Shown here piece after piece: positions 1 to 4,903 of a DNA stretch of 5,762 bases. The notes beneath the pieces were generated by a model. The model had not been told where the DNA came from. It did no database searches and saw nothing but the letters and a program-made list of their open reading frames with translations. How positions within the stretch are numbered: position 1 is the first letter of the stretch; each line of letters begins with the position of its first letter. The stretch spans positions 1 to 5,762 of the forward strand of contig NZ_CALHWC010000212.1 in NCBI RefSeq assembly GCF_938036805.1, read 5' to 3'. A program made the position numbers and the translations under genes. The stretch is from an uncultured Streptococcus sp. GTDB lineage: Bacteria > Bacillota > Bacilli > Lactobacillales > Streptococcaceae.

Positions 1-1820
1 TTCGCTTTCTTACCAAGTGATGGGAAGCGGAAGGCACGTTTACGGATATCCATGAATTTTTGAACCAGGTCACGGAAATCGATTTCTGGTTGCTCATAGA
101 AGAGCCACATTACTTTCGCCGCGTCCATTGGAGAACCACCACCAAGAGCGATGATTGTATCTGGTTCAAATGCTTTCATCACTTCCGCACCACGTTCTAC
201 AGTTGTGATGTCTGGATCTGGTTCAACATCTGAGAAGACTTGGATAGTGACACGGTTGCTACGTGCGTTCAATTGGTCGATAACACGTTGAACAAAACCA
301 AGTTTTTCGATAGATTTGTCAGTAACGATCATAACACGTTCAATATCTTCACATGTTTGAAGGTATTGGATAGAGTTGCGCTCGAAGTAAATTTTTGAAG
401 GAACTTTAAACCATTGCATATTATTTCTACGTTTCCCTACTTTCTTGATGTTTAGAAGGTTAATAGCGCTCACGTTATCACCAACTGAGTTGCGTCCGTA
501 TGAACCACATCCAAGTGTCAAGGATGGAATGAAGGCATTATATACGTCCCCGATACCACCGAAAGTAGATGGAGAGTTCCAGATAATCCGCATAGCTTTG
601 ATTTCAGTACCAAAGCGTTTAGCCAATTCTTCATCTTTTGTATGGATAGCTGCTGAGTGACCAAGTCCGTTAAACTCAACCATTTGACGAGCTTTTTTAA
701 GACCGTCTTCTCTATCTTCAGCTTTCAAGACAGCAATAACTGGTGAAAGTTTTTCGCGAGTCAATGGCTCATTTGGACCTACTTCAGCACATTCTGCAGC
801 CAAGATGTTTGTACCTTCTGGTACTTTAAAGCCCGCTTGTTCTGCAATCCATGTAGCTGGCTTACCTACAATATCTGCATTGAGCTTAGCACCCGCACAG
901 TTTTTGCTGTTTGCTTTAGCGCCAAAGCAGAATTCTTCAAGAAGAGCTTTTTCTTTTTTGTTTACAAAATAAGTGTGGTATGACTTGAATTCCTCTACAA
1001 ATTCGTCATAAACTTCCTTGTCAATGATCACCGCTTGCTCAGATGCGCAGACCATACCATTGTCAAATGATTTAGACATCACGATATCATGAGCTGCTTG
1101 GCGAAGGTCAGCAGATTTTTCGATGTAAGCTGGTACGTTTCCGGCACCAACCCCAAGAGCTGGTTTTCCGCAAGAGTAGGCAGCCTTAACCATGGCGTTA
1201 CCACCAGTTGCCAGGATTGTTGCAATACCATCGTGGTTCATCAAAGCTGCTGTTGCTTCCATAGATGGTTCTGTAATCCATTGCACACAGTTTTCAGGTG
1301 CGCCAGCTGCAATTGCTGCATCACGAACGATTTGCGCTGCGTGAGCAGATGATTCTTGAGCAGATGGGTGGAAGGCAAAAACGATTGGGTTACGTGTCTT
1401 CAAGGCAATCAATGCTTTAAAAATTGCTGTTGATGTTGGGTTCGTTGTTGGAGTGATACCACAAATAACTCCGACAGGCTCAGCAATCTTTGTCAATCCA
1501 GTAACAGGATCATCTTCGATAACACCAGCAGTTTTCACACCGCGCATATTGTTGACAACGTGCTCACAGGCAAAAAGATTTTTCGTTGCCTTGTCTTCAA
1601 ATACACCGCGACCTGTTTCTTCAATCGCGTGTTGAGCAAGGATACCGTGTGCATCAAGTGCTGCAACAGAAGCTTTCGCTACGATATAATCCACTTGCTC
1701 TTGGTTCAATTTTCTCATTTCTTCAAGAGCTAGGAGACCTTTTTGTACAAGTCCGTCAACATGCTTTTCAGCCGCTAATACTTTGTCCTCTTGTTCAACA
1801 ATTTTCTTCTTATCAGCCAT
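1..1820 (-). CDS. adhE: Bifunctional acetaldehyde-CoA/alcohol dehydrogenase AdhE (partial, N-terminal 606 codons)
   Basis: AdhE reduces acetyl-CoA to acetaldehyde and then to ethanol in the cytoplasm, consuming two NADH; family members form spirosome filaments. I translated 606 uninterrupted codons from the ATG at 1820 to the window edge; the full protein is usually about 870-890 aa, so the 3' third is missing. The N-terminal aldehyde dehydrogenase domain spans about residues 1-440: the family signature GITPTTNPTSTA (121-132), the FAFHPSAQ segment (148-155), and the catalytic cysteine Cys258 in SFDNGMVCASEQ. The linker is near 440-460. The iron-dependent alcohol dehydrogenase domain then begins, with its NAD-binding GGGSPMD at 560-566; the iron-binding histidines lie beyond the edge. 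The start is fixed by GGAGGA five bases upstream. The gene is alone behind its own promoter, with cre and Rex sites. No frameshift or missing key residue was seen. Identification is very secure. Confidence 0.97.
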   Translation of the reverse strand, partial: MADKKKIVEQEDKVLAAEKHVDGLVQKGLLALEEMRKLNQEQVDYIVAKASVAALDAHGILAQHAIEETGRGVFEDKATKNLFACEHVVNNMRGVKTAGVIEDDPVTGLTKIAEPVGVICGITPTTNPTSTAIFKALIALKTRNPIVFAFHPSAQESSAHAAQIVRDAAIAAGAPENCVQWITEPSMEATAALMNHDGIATILATGGNAMVKAAYSCGKPALGVGAGNVPAYIEKSADLRQAAHDIVMSKSFDNGMVCASEQAVIIDKEVYDEFVEEFKSYHTYFVNKKEKALLEEFCFGAKANSKNCAGAKLNADIVGKPATWIAEQAGFKVPEGTNILAAECAEVGPNEPLTREKLSPVIAVLKAEDREDGLKKARQMVEFNGLGHSAAIHTKDEELAKRFGTEIKAMRIIWNSPSTFGGIGDVYNAFIPSLTLGCGSYGRNSVGDNVSAINLLNIKKVGKRRNNMQWFKVPSKIYFERNSIQYLQTCEDIERVMIVTDKSIEKLGFVQRVIDQLNARSNRVTIQVFSDVEPDPDITTVERGAEVMKAFEPDTIIALGGGSPMDAAKVMWLFYEQPEIDFRDLVQKFMDIRKRAFRFPSLGKKA

Positions 1821-1825
1821 TATAG

Positions 1826-1831
1826 TCCTCC
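1826..1831 (-). promoter_or_regulatory. Ribosome binding site of adhE
   Basis: On the minus strand GGAGGA stands five bases before the ATG at 1818-1820. It is a near-perfect Shine-Dalgarno sequence and decides the adhE start. It fits a highly expressed fermentation enzyme. Confidence 0.9.
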
Positions 1832-1845
1832 AATGGTTTCTGCCA

Positions 1846-1872
1846 AAAGGTTAAATGAAGACTTTAACCTTT
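1846..1872 (-). promoter_or_regulatory. Perfect 10-bp hairpin in the adhE leader
   Basis: The minus strand reads AAAGGTTAAA, a 7-base loop GTCTTCA, then TTTAACCTTT, a perfect 10-bp inverted repeat inside the predicted 66-nt leader. It ends 14 bases before the ribosome site. The stem is AU-rich and followed by only a very short T run, so it is a poor classical terminator. It could stabilise the mRNA 5' end, act as a protein or RNase target, or be a DNA operator, since its upstream arm shares two bases with the Rex box. The structure is seen directly; its function is inferred. Confidence 0.6.
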
Positions 1873-1888
1873 GTTAATTATTTCACAA
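1871..1888. promoter_or_regulatory. Rex operator (redox repressor site) at the adhE transcription start
   Basis: The plus strand reads TTGTTAATTATTTCACAA. Compared with the Rex consensus TTGTGAA-N4-TTCACAA, 13 of the 14 defined positions match. Rex represses fermentation genes such as adhE in Gram-positive bacteria and leaves the DNA when NADH is high. The box begins four bases downstream of the -10 hexamer and covers the expected start near 1886, an ideal place to block RNA polymerase. Identification rests on the motif match plus the known regulation of adhE in the family. Confidence 0.85.
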
Positions 1889-1892
1889 TATA

Positions 1893-1921
1893 ATTATACT
1901 CTATTCCCACAAATTTGTAAA
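1893..1921 (-). promoter_or_regulatory. Main adhE promoter
   Basis: The minus strand has TTTACA (1916-1921) as -35, exactly 17 bases of spacer, and a perfect TATAAT (1893-1898) as -10. Transcription should start about seven bases further, near 1886, giving a leader of about 66 nt. The -35 hexamer is embedded in a cre site and the start in a Rex box. The spacer contains the perfect palindrome ACAAATTTGT (1909-1918). Confidence 0.88.
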
Positions 1922-1930
1922 CACTTTCAA
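1914..1930. promoter_or_regulatory. Catabolite-responsive element (cre) overlapping the adhE -35
   Basis: The plus strand reads TTTGTAAACACTTTCAA, matching 16 of 17 positions of the cre consensus WWTGWAARCGYTWWCWW; the only deviation is A for G in the central CG. CcpA with HPr-Ser-P binds such sites. Its overlap with the -35 hexamer predicts repression when preferred sugars are abundant. The motif is seen; binding is inferred. Confidence 0.8.
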
Positions 1931-2006
1931 CAAAAGTTCACAAACTTTTTATGGATTATTTTTTAAACACTGATATTTCAGGCTTTTTTACTAAATTCTA
2001 TATCTA

Positions 2007-2024
2007 TTCTTAAAAATTTCACAT
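2007..2024. promoter_or_regulatory. Weak upstream Rex-like site
   Basis: The plus strand reads TTCTTAAAAATTTCACAT. It matches 11 of 14 defined positions of TTGTGAA-N4-TTCACAA, with one good half (TTCACAT) and one poor half. It lies about 120 bp upstream of the main Rex box. It may be an auxiliary site or chance in AT-rich DNA. Confidence 0.35.
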
Positions 2025-2040
2025 ACTTTTCCTTAAAAAA

Positions 2041-2057
2041 TATGTTAACGCTTTCTT
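2041..2057. promoter_or_regulatory. Second cre site upstream of adhE
   Basis: The plus strand reads TATGTTAACGCTTTCTT, matching 16 of 17 positions of the cre consensus and keeping the central CG. It lies about 120 bp upstream of the adhE -35 and just beyond the oatA terminator. An upstream cre can be a site of CcpA activation or of cooperative looping with the promoter cre. It could also govern a second, weaker promoter (see findings). Confidence 0.7.
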
Positions 2058-2064
2058 TTTTGTT

Positions 2065-2102
2065 ATAAAATGAGCTCGGCTAAATAACCGAGCTCATTTT
2101 AT
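2065..2102. terminator. Terminator hairpin closing the oatA operon, possibly bidirectional
   Basis: AAAATGAGCTCGG (2067-2079) and CCGAGCTCATTTT (2088-2100) form a perfect 13-bp stem with loop CTAAATAA. Pairs 2066-2101 and 2065-2102 extend it to 15 bp. The arms end in A-runs and T-runs on both strands, so it can work in either direction. It overlaps the oatA stop codon (2099-2101) and separates that operon from adhE. The T-tract after the stem on the minus strand is short. Confidence 0.8.
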
Positions 2103-3913
2103 GGCTTAACACTGCCATTTGAAGCGGCAGCCAAGGCTTCTTTTATCATGTTAGAGTAGAGTTTACCTCCCTCTGCCATAGACTCTGAATCTGCCCCATA
2201 ATGGACATAGTCTGTTCCAATCCAAATCTGCGGATTATTAATCGCTACCTGATACCAGTCTGCTACATATACAAAGTCGTATTTCTTAGCAAGTTCAAGT
2301 TCGTATTGTCGCATCTTAACAGGAATACTGCTTGGATCATTGGCTGTCCGGCCATCATATGGCGTGACTAAAATCAAGCGATGGCCTTTTGGCAAGAGCT
2401 CAATATACTGATCCAGCAATTCTTCATAATTGTCAACTGGATTGGTTCCCAATGCCAAGACGACGTTTTGAAGCAGTGTTTGGTTAGCAATATCGTTCTT
2501 GAAAAATTCCAGACCAGACACTAAATTACGGCTAACCACTGCATCGACTTGAGCGTCAGGTATAGCCTCTTGGATCCATTCAGCGGAGCGCAAAGTGACC
2601 GAATCACCAATAACAGTCGTTCCCTCTGCCACGTTATAATTTGTCGCAGTTTTTTGGTCAGCGTGCTTACGAGTTGTCTGCATTTTCGTATCGGCTTGAT
2701 TCAAAGCATTGACAATCAGGCTTTCCTCAAAGGCACCCACAGACGGAGCTGTGATGGTGATAATAAGCAAGATAAATGTCAGCGGAATGAAACTGTAGAA
2801 AATCGGCTTGGTGATGGATGTTACATTCATCTCCTTGCCAAAAATCCGAGGCTTCCGTCCAGCTAAAGTCGGCTCTAAAATATAGAAGGAAAGAGCCGCG
2901 AAACCAAAACTCAAGATTGTAGTCAAAAGCACAGCCCATCCATTGCTCATCAACTGACTAAAAATAATATAGAAAGGCCAATGGAAAAGGTAGACACCAT
3001 AGCTAGTATCTGCAACAAAATTGAGAAGGCCAGGCTCCTTTATATTTGGCAATTTATCGTGCAAGATACGGGTTGCTGCTATCATGACACAAGCCAGAAG
3101 CGTTGAAATCAAGAAACCAAATAAATAAGTCCACAAGCTGTCAAATTTCAAAATAAAGCTGAGCAAAAGAAGAAGAACAAAACTGCCAGCTAAAGCGATC
3201 AAGACTTGCTTGATTTCGACCTTTTCTTCCAGTTTCTTCATCTGAACGCCCACATTTCCGACTCCAGAGAAAGTCGCGAGCACCGTTCCCGCAAAGAAAG
3301 GAAAGACATGGGTCAGACTTGAGAAATAAATATTGGAGTAATTCTTGCTGAAAAAGGCTCCGATAAACATGGCCAAGAAGCTGAACAAAAACAGAGCAGC
3401 CGAACTCAGAGAAATCAGTCCCCGATACTGAGCAACTGACTTGCTAATCTTGCTAATGCCCCAAGCAGCTAAGCCCCAGAGGATATAGTAATGCACTTCC
3501 AGTGCTAAACTCCAAGTGTGAACCAGCAAATGCGGTACAAACTGGCTTTCATAACTGCCACCCGACATCATTTCATAAAAATTGGTCACAAAGCCCAGAG
3601 CAGCTGCAATCTGCGTCCCGATACCTGCTACAAAGTCCCGACGGATCAATAAAGTAAAGGGCATGATGATCAAAATCATAAAAACGAGCGGAGGAACGAT
3701 ACGATAAAAGCGCCGTTTCAGAAAGCCCATAATATCAATCGTCCGACTTCTTGTAAACTCATCAATCAATAATGAAGTAATCAAAAATCCTGAAAAAGTG
3801 AAAAAGATGTCCACTCCAATAAAACCTCCAGGAAAAACTCCCTGAAAGTAATGATAGAGTAACACCAAGACCAGTCCAGTAATCCGAACCAGTGAAAACC
3901 ATCTAATGCGCAT
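2099..3913 (-). CDS. oatA: OatA-type peptidoglycan O-acetyltransferase (membrane acyltransferase-3 domain plus extracellular SGNH domain)
   Basis: This enzyme family moves acetyl groups across the membrane and places them on the 6-OH of muramic acid, giving lysozyme resistance. I prefer the ATG at 3913 (604 aa, starting MRIRWFSLVRITG) over the ATG at 3955. It begins directly at the first membrane helix and has AAGGA (3924-3928) ten bases upstream; the longer form has only a weak site. In the short numbering, the N-terminal acyltransferase-3 domain (about 1-390, roughly 11 helices) has His21 in LYHYF, Arg67/68/71 in KRRFYR, HTWSLALEVHYY (132-143) and LFHWP (309-313). The C-terminal SGNH domain has GDSV with Ser438, ALGTN with Asn491, and DYVH with Asp568 and His571. 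I recall Ser438 as the catalytic serine of pneumococcal OatA. The gene overlaps the MORN gene by 11 bp. The exact substrate could differ, as paralogues exist. Confidence 0.88.
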   Translation of the reverse strand: MRIRWFSLVRITGLVLVLLYHYFQGVFPGGFIGVDIFFTFSGFLITSLLIDEFTRSRTIDIMGFLKRRFYRIVPPLVFMILIIMPFTLLIRRDFVAGIGTQIAAALGFVTNFYEMMSGGSYESQFVPHLLVHTWSLALEVHYYILWGLAAWGISKISKSVAQYRGLISLSSAALFLFSFLAMFIGAFFSKNYSNIYFSSLTHVFPFFAGTVLATFSGVGNVGVQMKKLEEKVEIKQVLIALAGSFVLLLLLSFILKFDSLWTYLFGFLISTLLACVMIAATRILHDKLPNIKEPGLLNFVADTSYGVYLFHWPFYIIFSQLMSNGWAVLLTTILSFGFAALSFYILEPTLAGRKPRIFGKEMNVTSITKPIFYSFIPLTFILLIITITAPSVGAFEESLIVNALNQADTKMQTTRKHADQKTATNYNVAEGTTVIGDSVTLRSAEWIQEAIPDAQVDAVVSRNLVSGLEFFKNDIANQTLLQNVVLALGTNPVDNYEELLDQYIELLPKGHRLILVTPYDGRTANDPSSIPVKMRQYELELAKKYDFVYVADWYQVAINNPQIWIGTDYVHYGADSESMAEGGKLYSNMIKEALAAASNGSVKP

Positions 3914-4316
3914 TTTGATAAATTCCTTGCTTGAACCTTCCTTCATAGACGACATTACTTTCTGTCGTCAGTTTTCCTTTACCATTGGCTTGACCATTGG
4001 CAAATTCGCCTTCATATTTCCAACCAGCCTTGGAGGTAAAAGTCCCTTTGCCGTCAAAAGTCCCATTTTTGAAATGACCTTTGTAGCTATCTCCATTTTT
4101 AAAAGTCAGGGTACCTTCGCCGTTCATCTTTCCGTGAACTAGACTGCCTTCATATTTTATCTTACCTTGATCCAACGTTAGCGCACCCTTACTAGGGATA
4201 TTGGATGTAAACACTAAAATTGCTGACAATGCAATCACAGTCACTGCTAGGATTTCTAGATTCTGACGGGTCAGATAGATTTTATATTTATCGTAAAATT
4301 CTTTTATTTTATCCAT
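3903..4316 (-). CDS. Membrane-anchored MORN-repeat protein, function unknown
   Basis: A 137-aa protein with a short, lysine-rich N-terminus, one membrane helix (about residues 20-38) and a C-terminal part made of MORN repeats. Three complete repeats of exactly 23 residues start at Tyr55, Tyr78 and Tyr101 (YEGSLVHGKMNGEGTLTF, YKGHFKNGTFDGKGTFTS, YEGEFANGQANGKGKLTT), and a partial fourth starts at Tyr124. Positive charges before the helix predict that the repeats face outside. MORN repeats form elongated beta-hairpin sheets and in eukaryotes often mediate protein or lipid contacts; their role in bacteria is mostly unknown. The start is three bases after the phosphatase stop, with GGATGA as a modest ribosome site, so translation is coupled. 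Sitting between a tyrosine phosphatase and OatA, it may scaffold or regulate an envelope enzyme, but that is inference. Confidence 0.85.
   Translation of the reverse strand: MDKIKEFYDKYKIYLTRQNLEILAVTVIALSAILVFTSNIPSKGALTLDQGKIKYEGSLVHGKMNGEGTLTFKNGDSYKGHFKNGTFDGKGTFTSKAGWKYEGEFANGQANGKGKLTTESNVVYEGRFKQGIYQNAH
3924..3928 (-). promoter_or_regulatory. Ribosome binding site deciding the oatA start
   Basis: AAGGA on the minus strand lies ten bases before the ATG at 3911-3913, inside the last codons of the MORN gene. The alternative ATG at 3955 is preceded only by the weak AGAAAG, and the in-frame ATG at 3946 has no site at all. The spacing of ten bases is a little long, so translational coupling to the upstream gene probably helps. 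Confidence 0.6.
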
Positions 4317-4319
4317 TTT

Positions 4320-4742
4320 TCATCCATTTAAGCGTTCTAGCCACTTGTGGCAACCAGCCAAAATCAGGTCATAAGTCTCATCGAAATCACCCGTGTACCA
4401 AGGATCCGGAACACCGATATCGGCAAACTGGTAGATTTTATCCTGAAAATCCGCTGGCGCCATTTTCTTCAAATCTCGAATATTGGCTTCATCCATGCCG
4501 ATGATATAATCAAATTCTGCAAAATCTTGCGCTGAAATCTGCTGAGAACTTTTTCCTTTGTCATAAGAAATCGCATGTTTCTTAAAAATAGCCTGAGTCC
4601 CCTGATGTATAGGGTTGCCATGCTCCCAGCTAGACGTCGCACGACTCTCAATATGTAGGTCATCGGTCAGACTTTTCATAACAAACTCTGCCATCGGACT
4701 GCGACAGATATTTCCTAAACAAACAAATACAATTTTCTTCAT
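4320..4742 (-). CDS. Low-molecular-weight protein tyrosine phosphatase
   Basis: A 140-aa cytoplasmic phosphatase of the usual family length. The N-terminal P-loop VCLGNICRS has the CX5R signature with nucleophile Cys8 and Arg14. The general-acid loop PDPWYTGDF (112-120) carries Asp113. Such enzymes hydrolyse phosphotyrosine through a cysteinyl-phosphate intermediate; in streptococci homologues are linked to virulence and to signalling with serine/threonine or tyrosine kinases. The ATG at 4742 is required because MKKIVFVCLGN is the canonical N-terminus and the next Met lies after the catalytic site. No Shine-Dalgarno precedes it; a TATAAT lies only six bases upstream, so the message is predicted to be leaderless. 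It is the first gene of the operon with the MORN and oatA genes. No kinase is visible in the window, so its substrate is unknown. Confidence 0.95.
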   Translation of the reverse strand: MKKIVFVCLGNICRSPMAEFVMKSLTDDLHIESRATSSWEHGNPIHQGTQAIFKKHAISYDKGKSSQQISAQDFAEFDYIIGMDEANIRDLKKMAPADFQDKIYQFADIGVPDPWYTGDFDETYDLILAGCHKWLERLNG

Positions 4743-4748
4743 AGATCT

Positions 4749-4757
4749 ATTATACCA
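4749..4757 (-). promoter_or_regulatory. Extended -10 promoter of the phosphatase operon (predicted leaderless)
   Basis: The minus strand reads TGGTATAAT, an extended -10 (TGn-TATAAT). Only AGATCT separates it from the phosphatase ATG. A start 6-7 bases downstream of the -10 would fall on or next to the A of that ATG. The 17-bp spacing gives no recognisable -35 (CCGCAG), which suits an extended -10 promoter. No ribosome site exists upstream of the ATG. Confidence 0.65.
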
Positions 4758-4785
4758 GAATAAAAAGAAAACTGCGGAGCTTTCT
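4757..4785 (-). terminator. Rho-independent terminator of the ruvB/nucleotidyltransferase transcript
   Basis: On the minus strand AGAAAGCT, the tetraloop CCGC, then AGTTTTCT form an 8-bp stem (4766-4785, one G-U pair). It is followed by TTTT, then ATT. The stem is AU-rich but the T-tract is good. It lies between the nucleotidyltransferase stop and the phosphatase promoter, where an operon boundary is expected. Confidence 0.6.
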
Positions 4786-4903
4786 CGATTATTCTGTGAC
4801 AGCGGAAGCGGACTCTGAAAAACAGCTAATTATACCGACTTACACAAGAGTGCAGATCATTGAGGCAGTAACCTACTCAATCTAGCTTGCACCAGATTCA
4901 ACT
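4786..4903. other. Intergenic DNA between the nucleotidyltransferase and the terminator
   Basis: No credible gene on either strand. It contains a TATAAT on the minus strand (4829-4834) without a matching -35, a tandem TCCGCT pair (minus strand, 4801-4812), and a weak inverted TTGAG/CTCAA around 4860-4880. I can assign no function to it beyond the 3' untranslated region of the upstream transcript. Confidence 0.5.

Noticed and set aside
1..1820. A frameshift or pseudogene in adhE
   Set aside because: The hand translation gives 606 uninterrupted codons ending exactly in frame at the window edge, with all expected motifs.
445..1825. Several plus-strand open frames of 60-87 codons across the adhE region
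   Set aside because: They lie antisense to a fully conserved adhE, have no domain or ribosome site, and have low-complexity, cysteine-rich or serine-rich content typical of shadow frames.
1821..2098. A small unannotated gene in the oatA-adhE gap
   Set aside because: The stretch is AT-rich with frequent stops on both strands and is explained by the terminator, promoter and operators.
2549..2939. Open frames on both strands inside oatA
   Set aside because: They overlap a strongly supported gene in other frames and contain no recognisable motif or ribosome site.
3903..4316. MORN repeats as a DNA-level tandem repeat or CRISPR-like array
   Set aside because: The 23-residue period is at protein level; the DNA copies are diverged and there are no identical repeats with spacers.
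3906..4818. Plus-strand frames opposite the MORN and phosphatase genes
   Set aside because: They are antisense to well-identified genes and show no protein family features.
4860..4880. TTGAG/CTCAA inverted repeat after the nucleotidyltransferase gene as a terminator
   Set aside because: Only five clean pairs with internal mismatches and no T-tract; the hairpin at 4766-4785 is a much better terminator.
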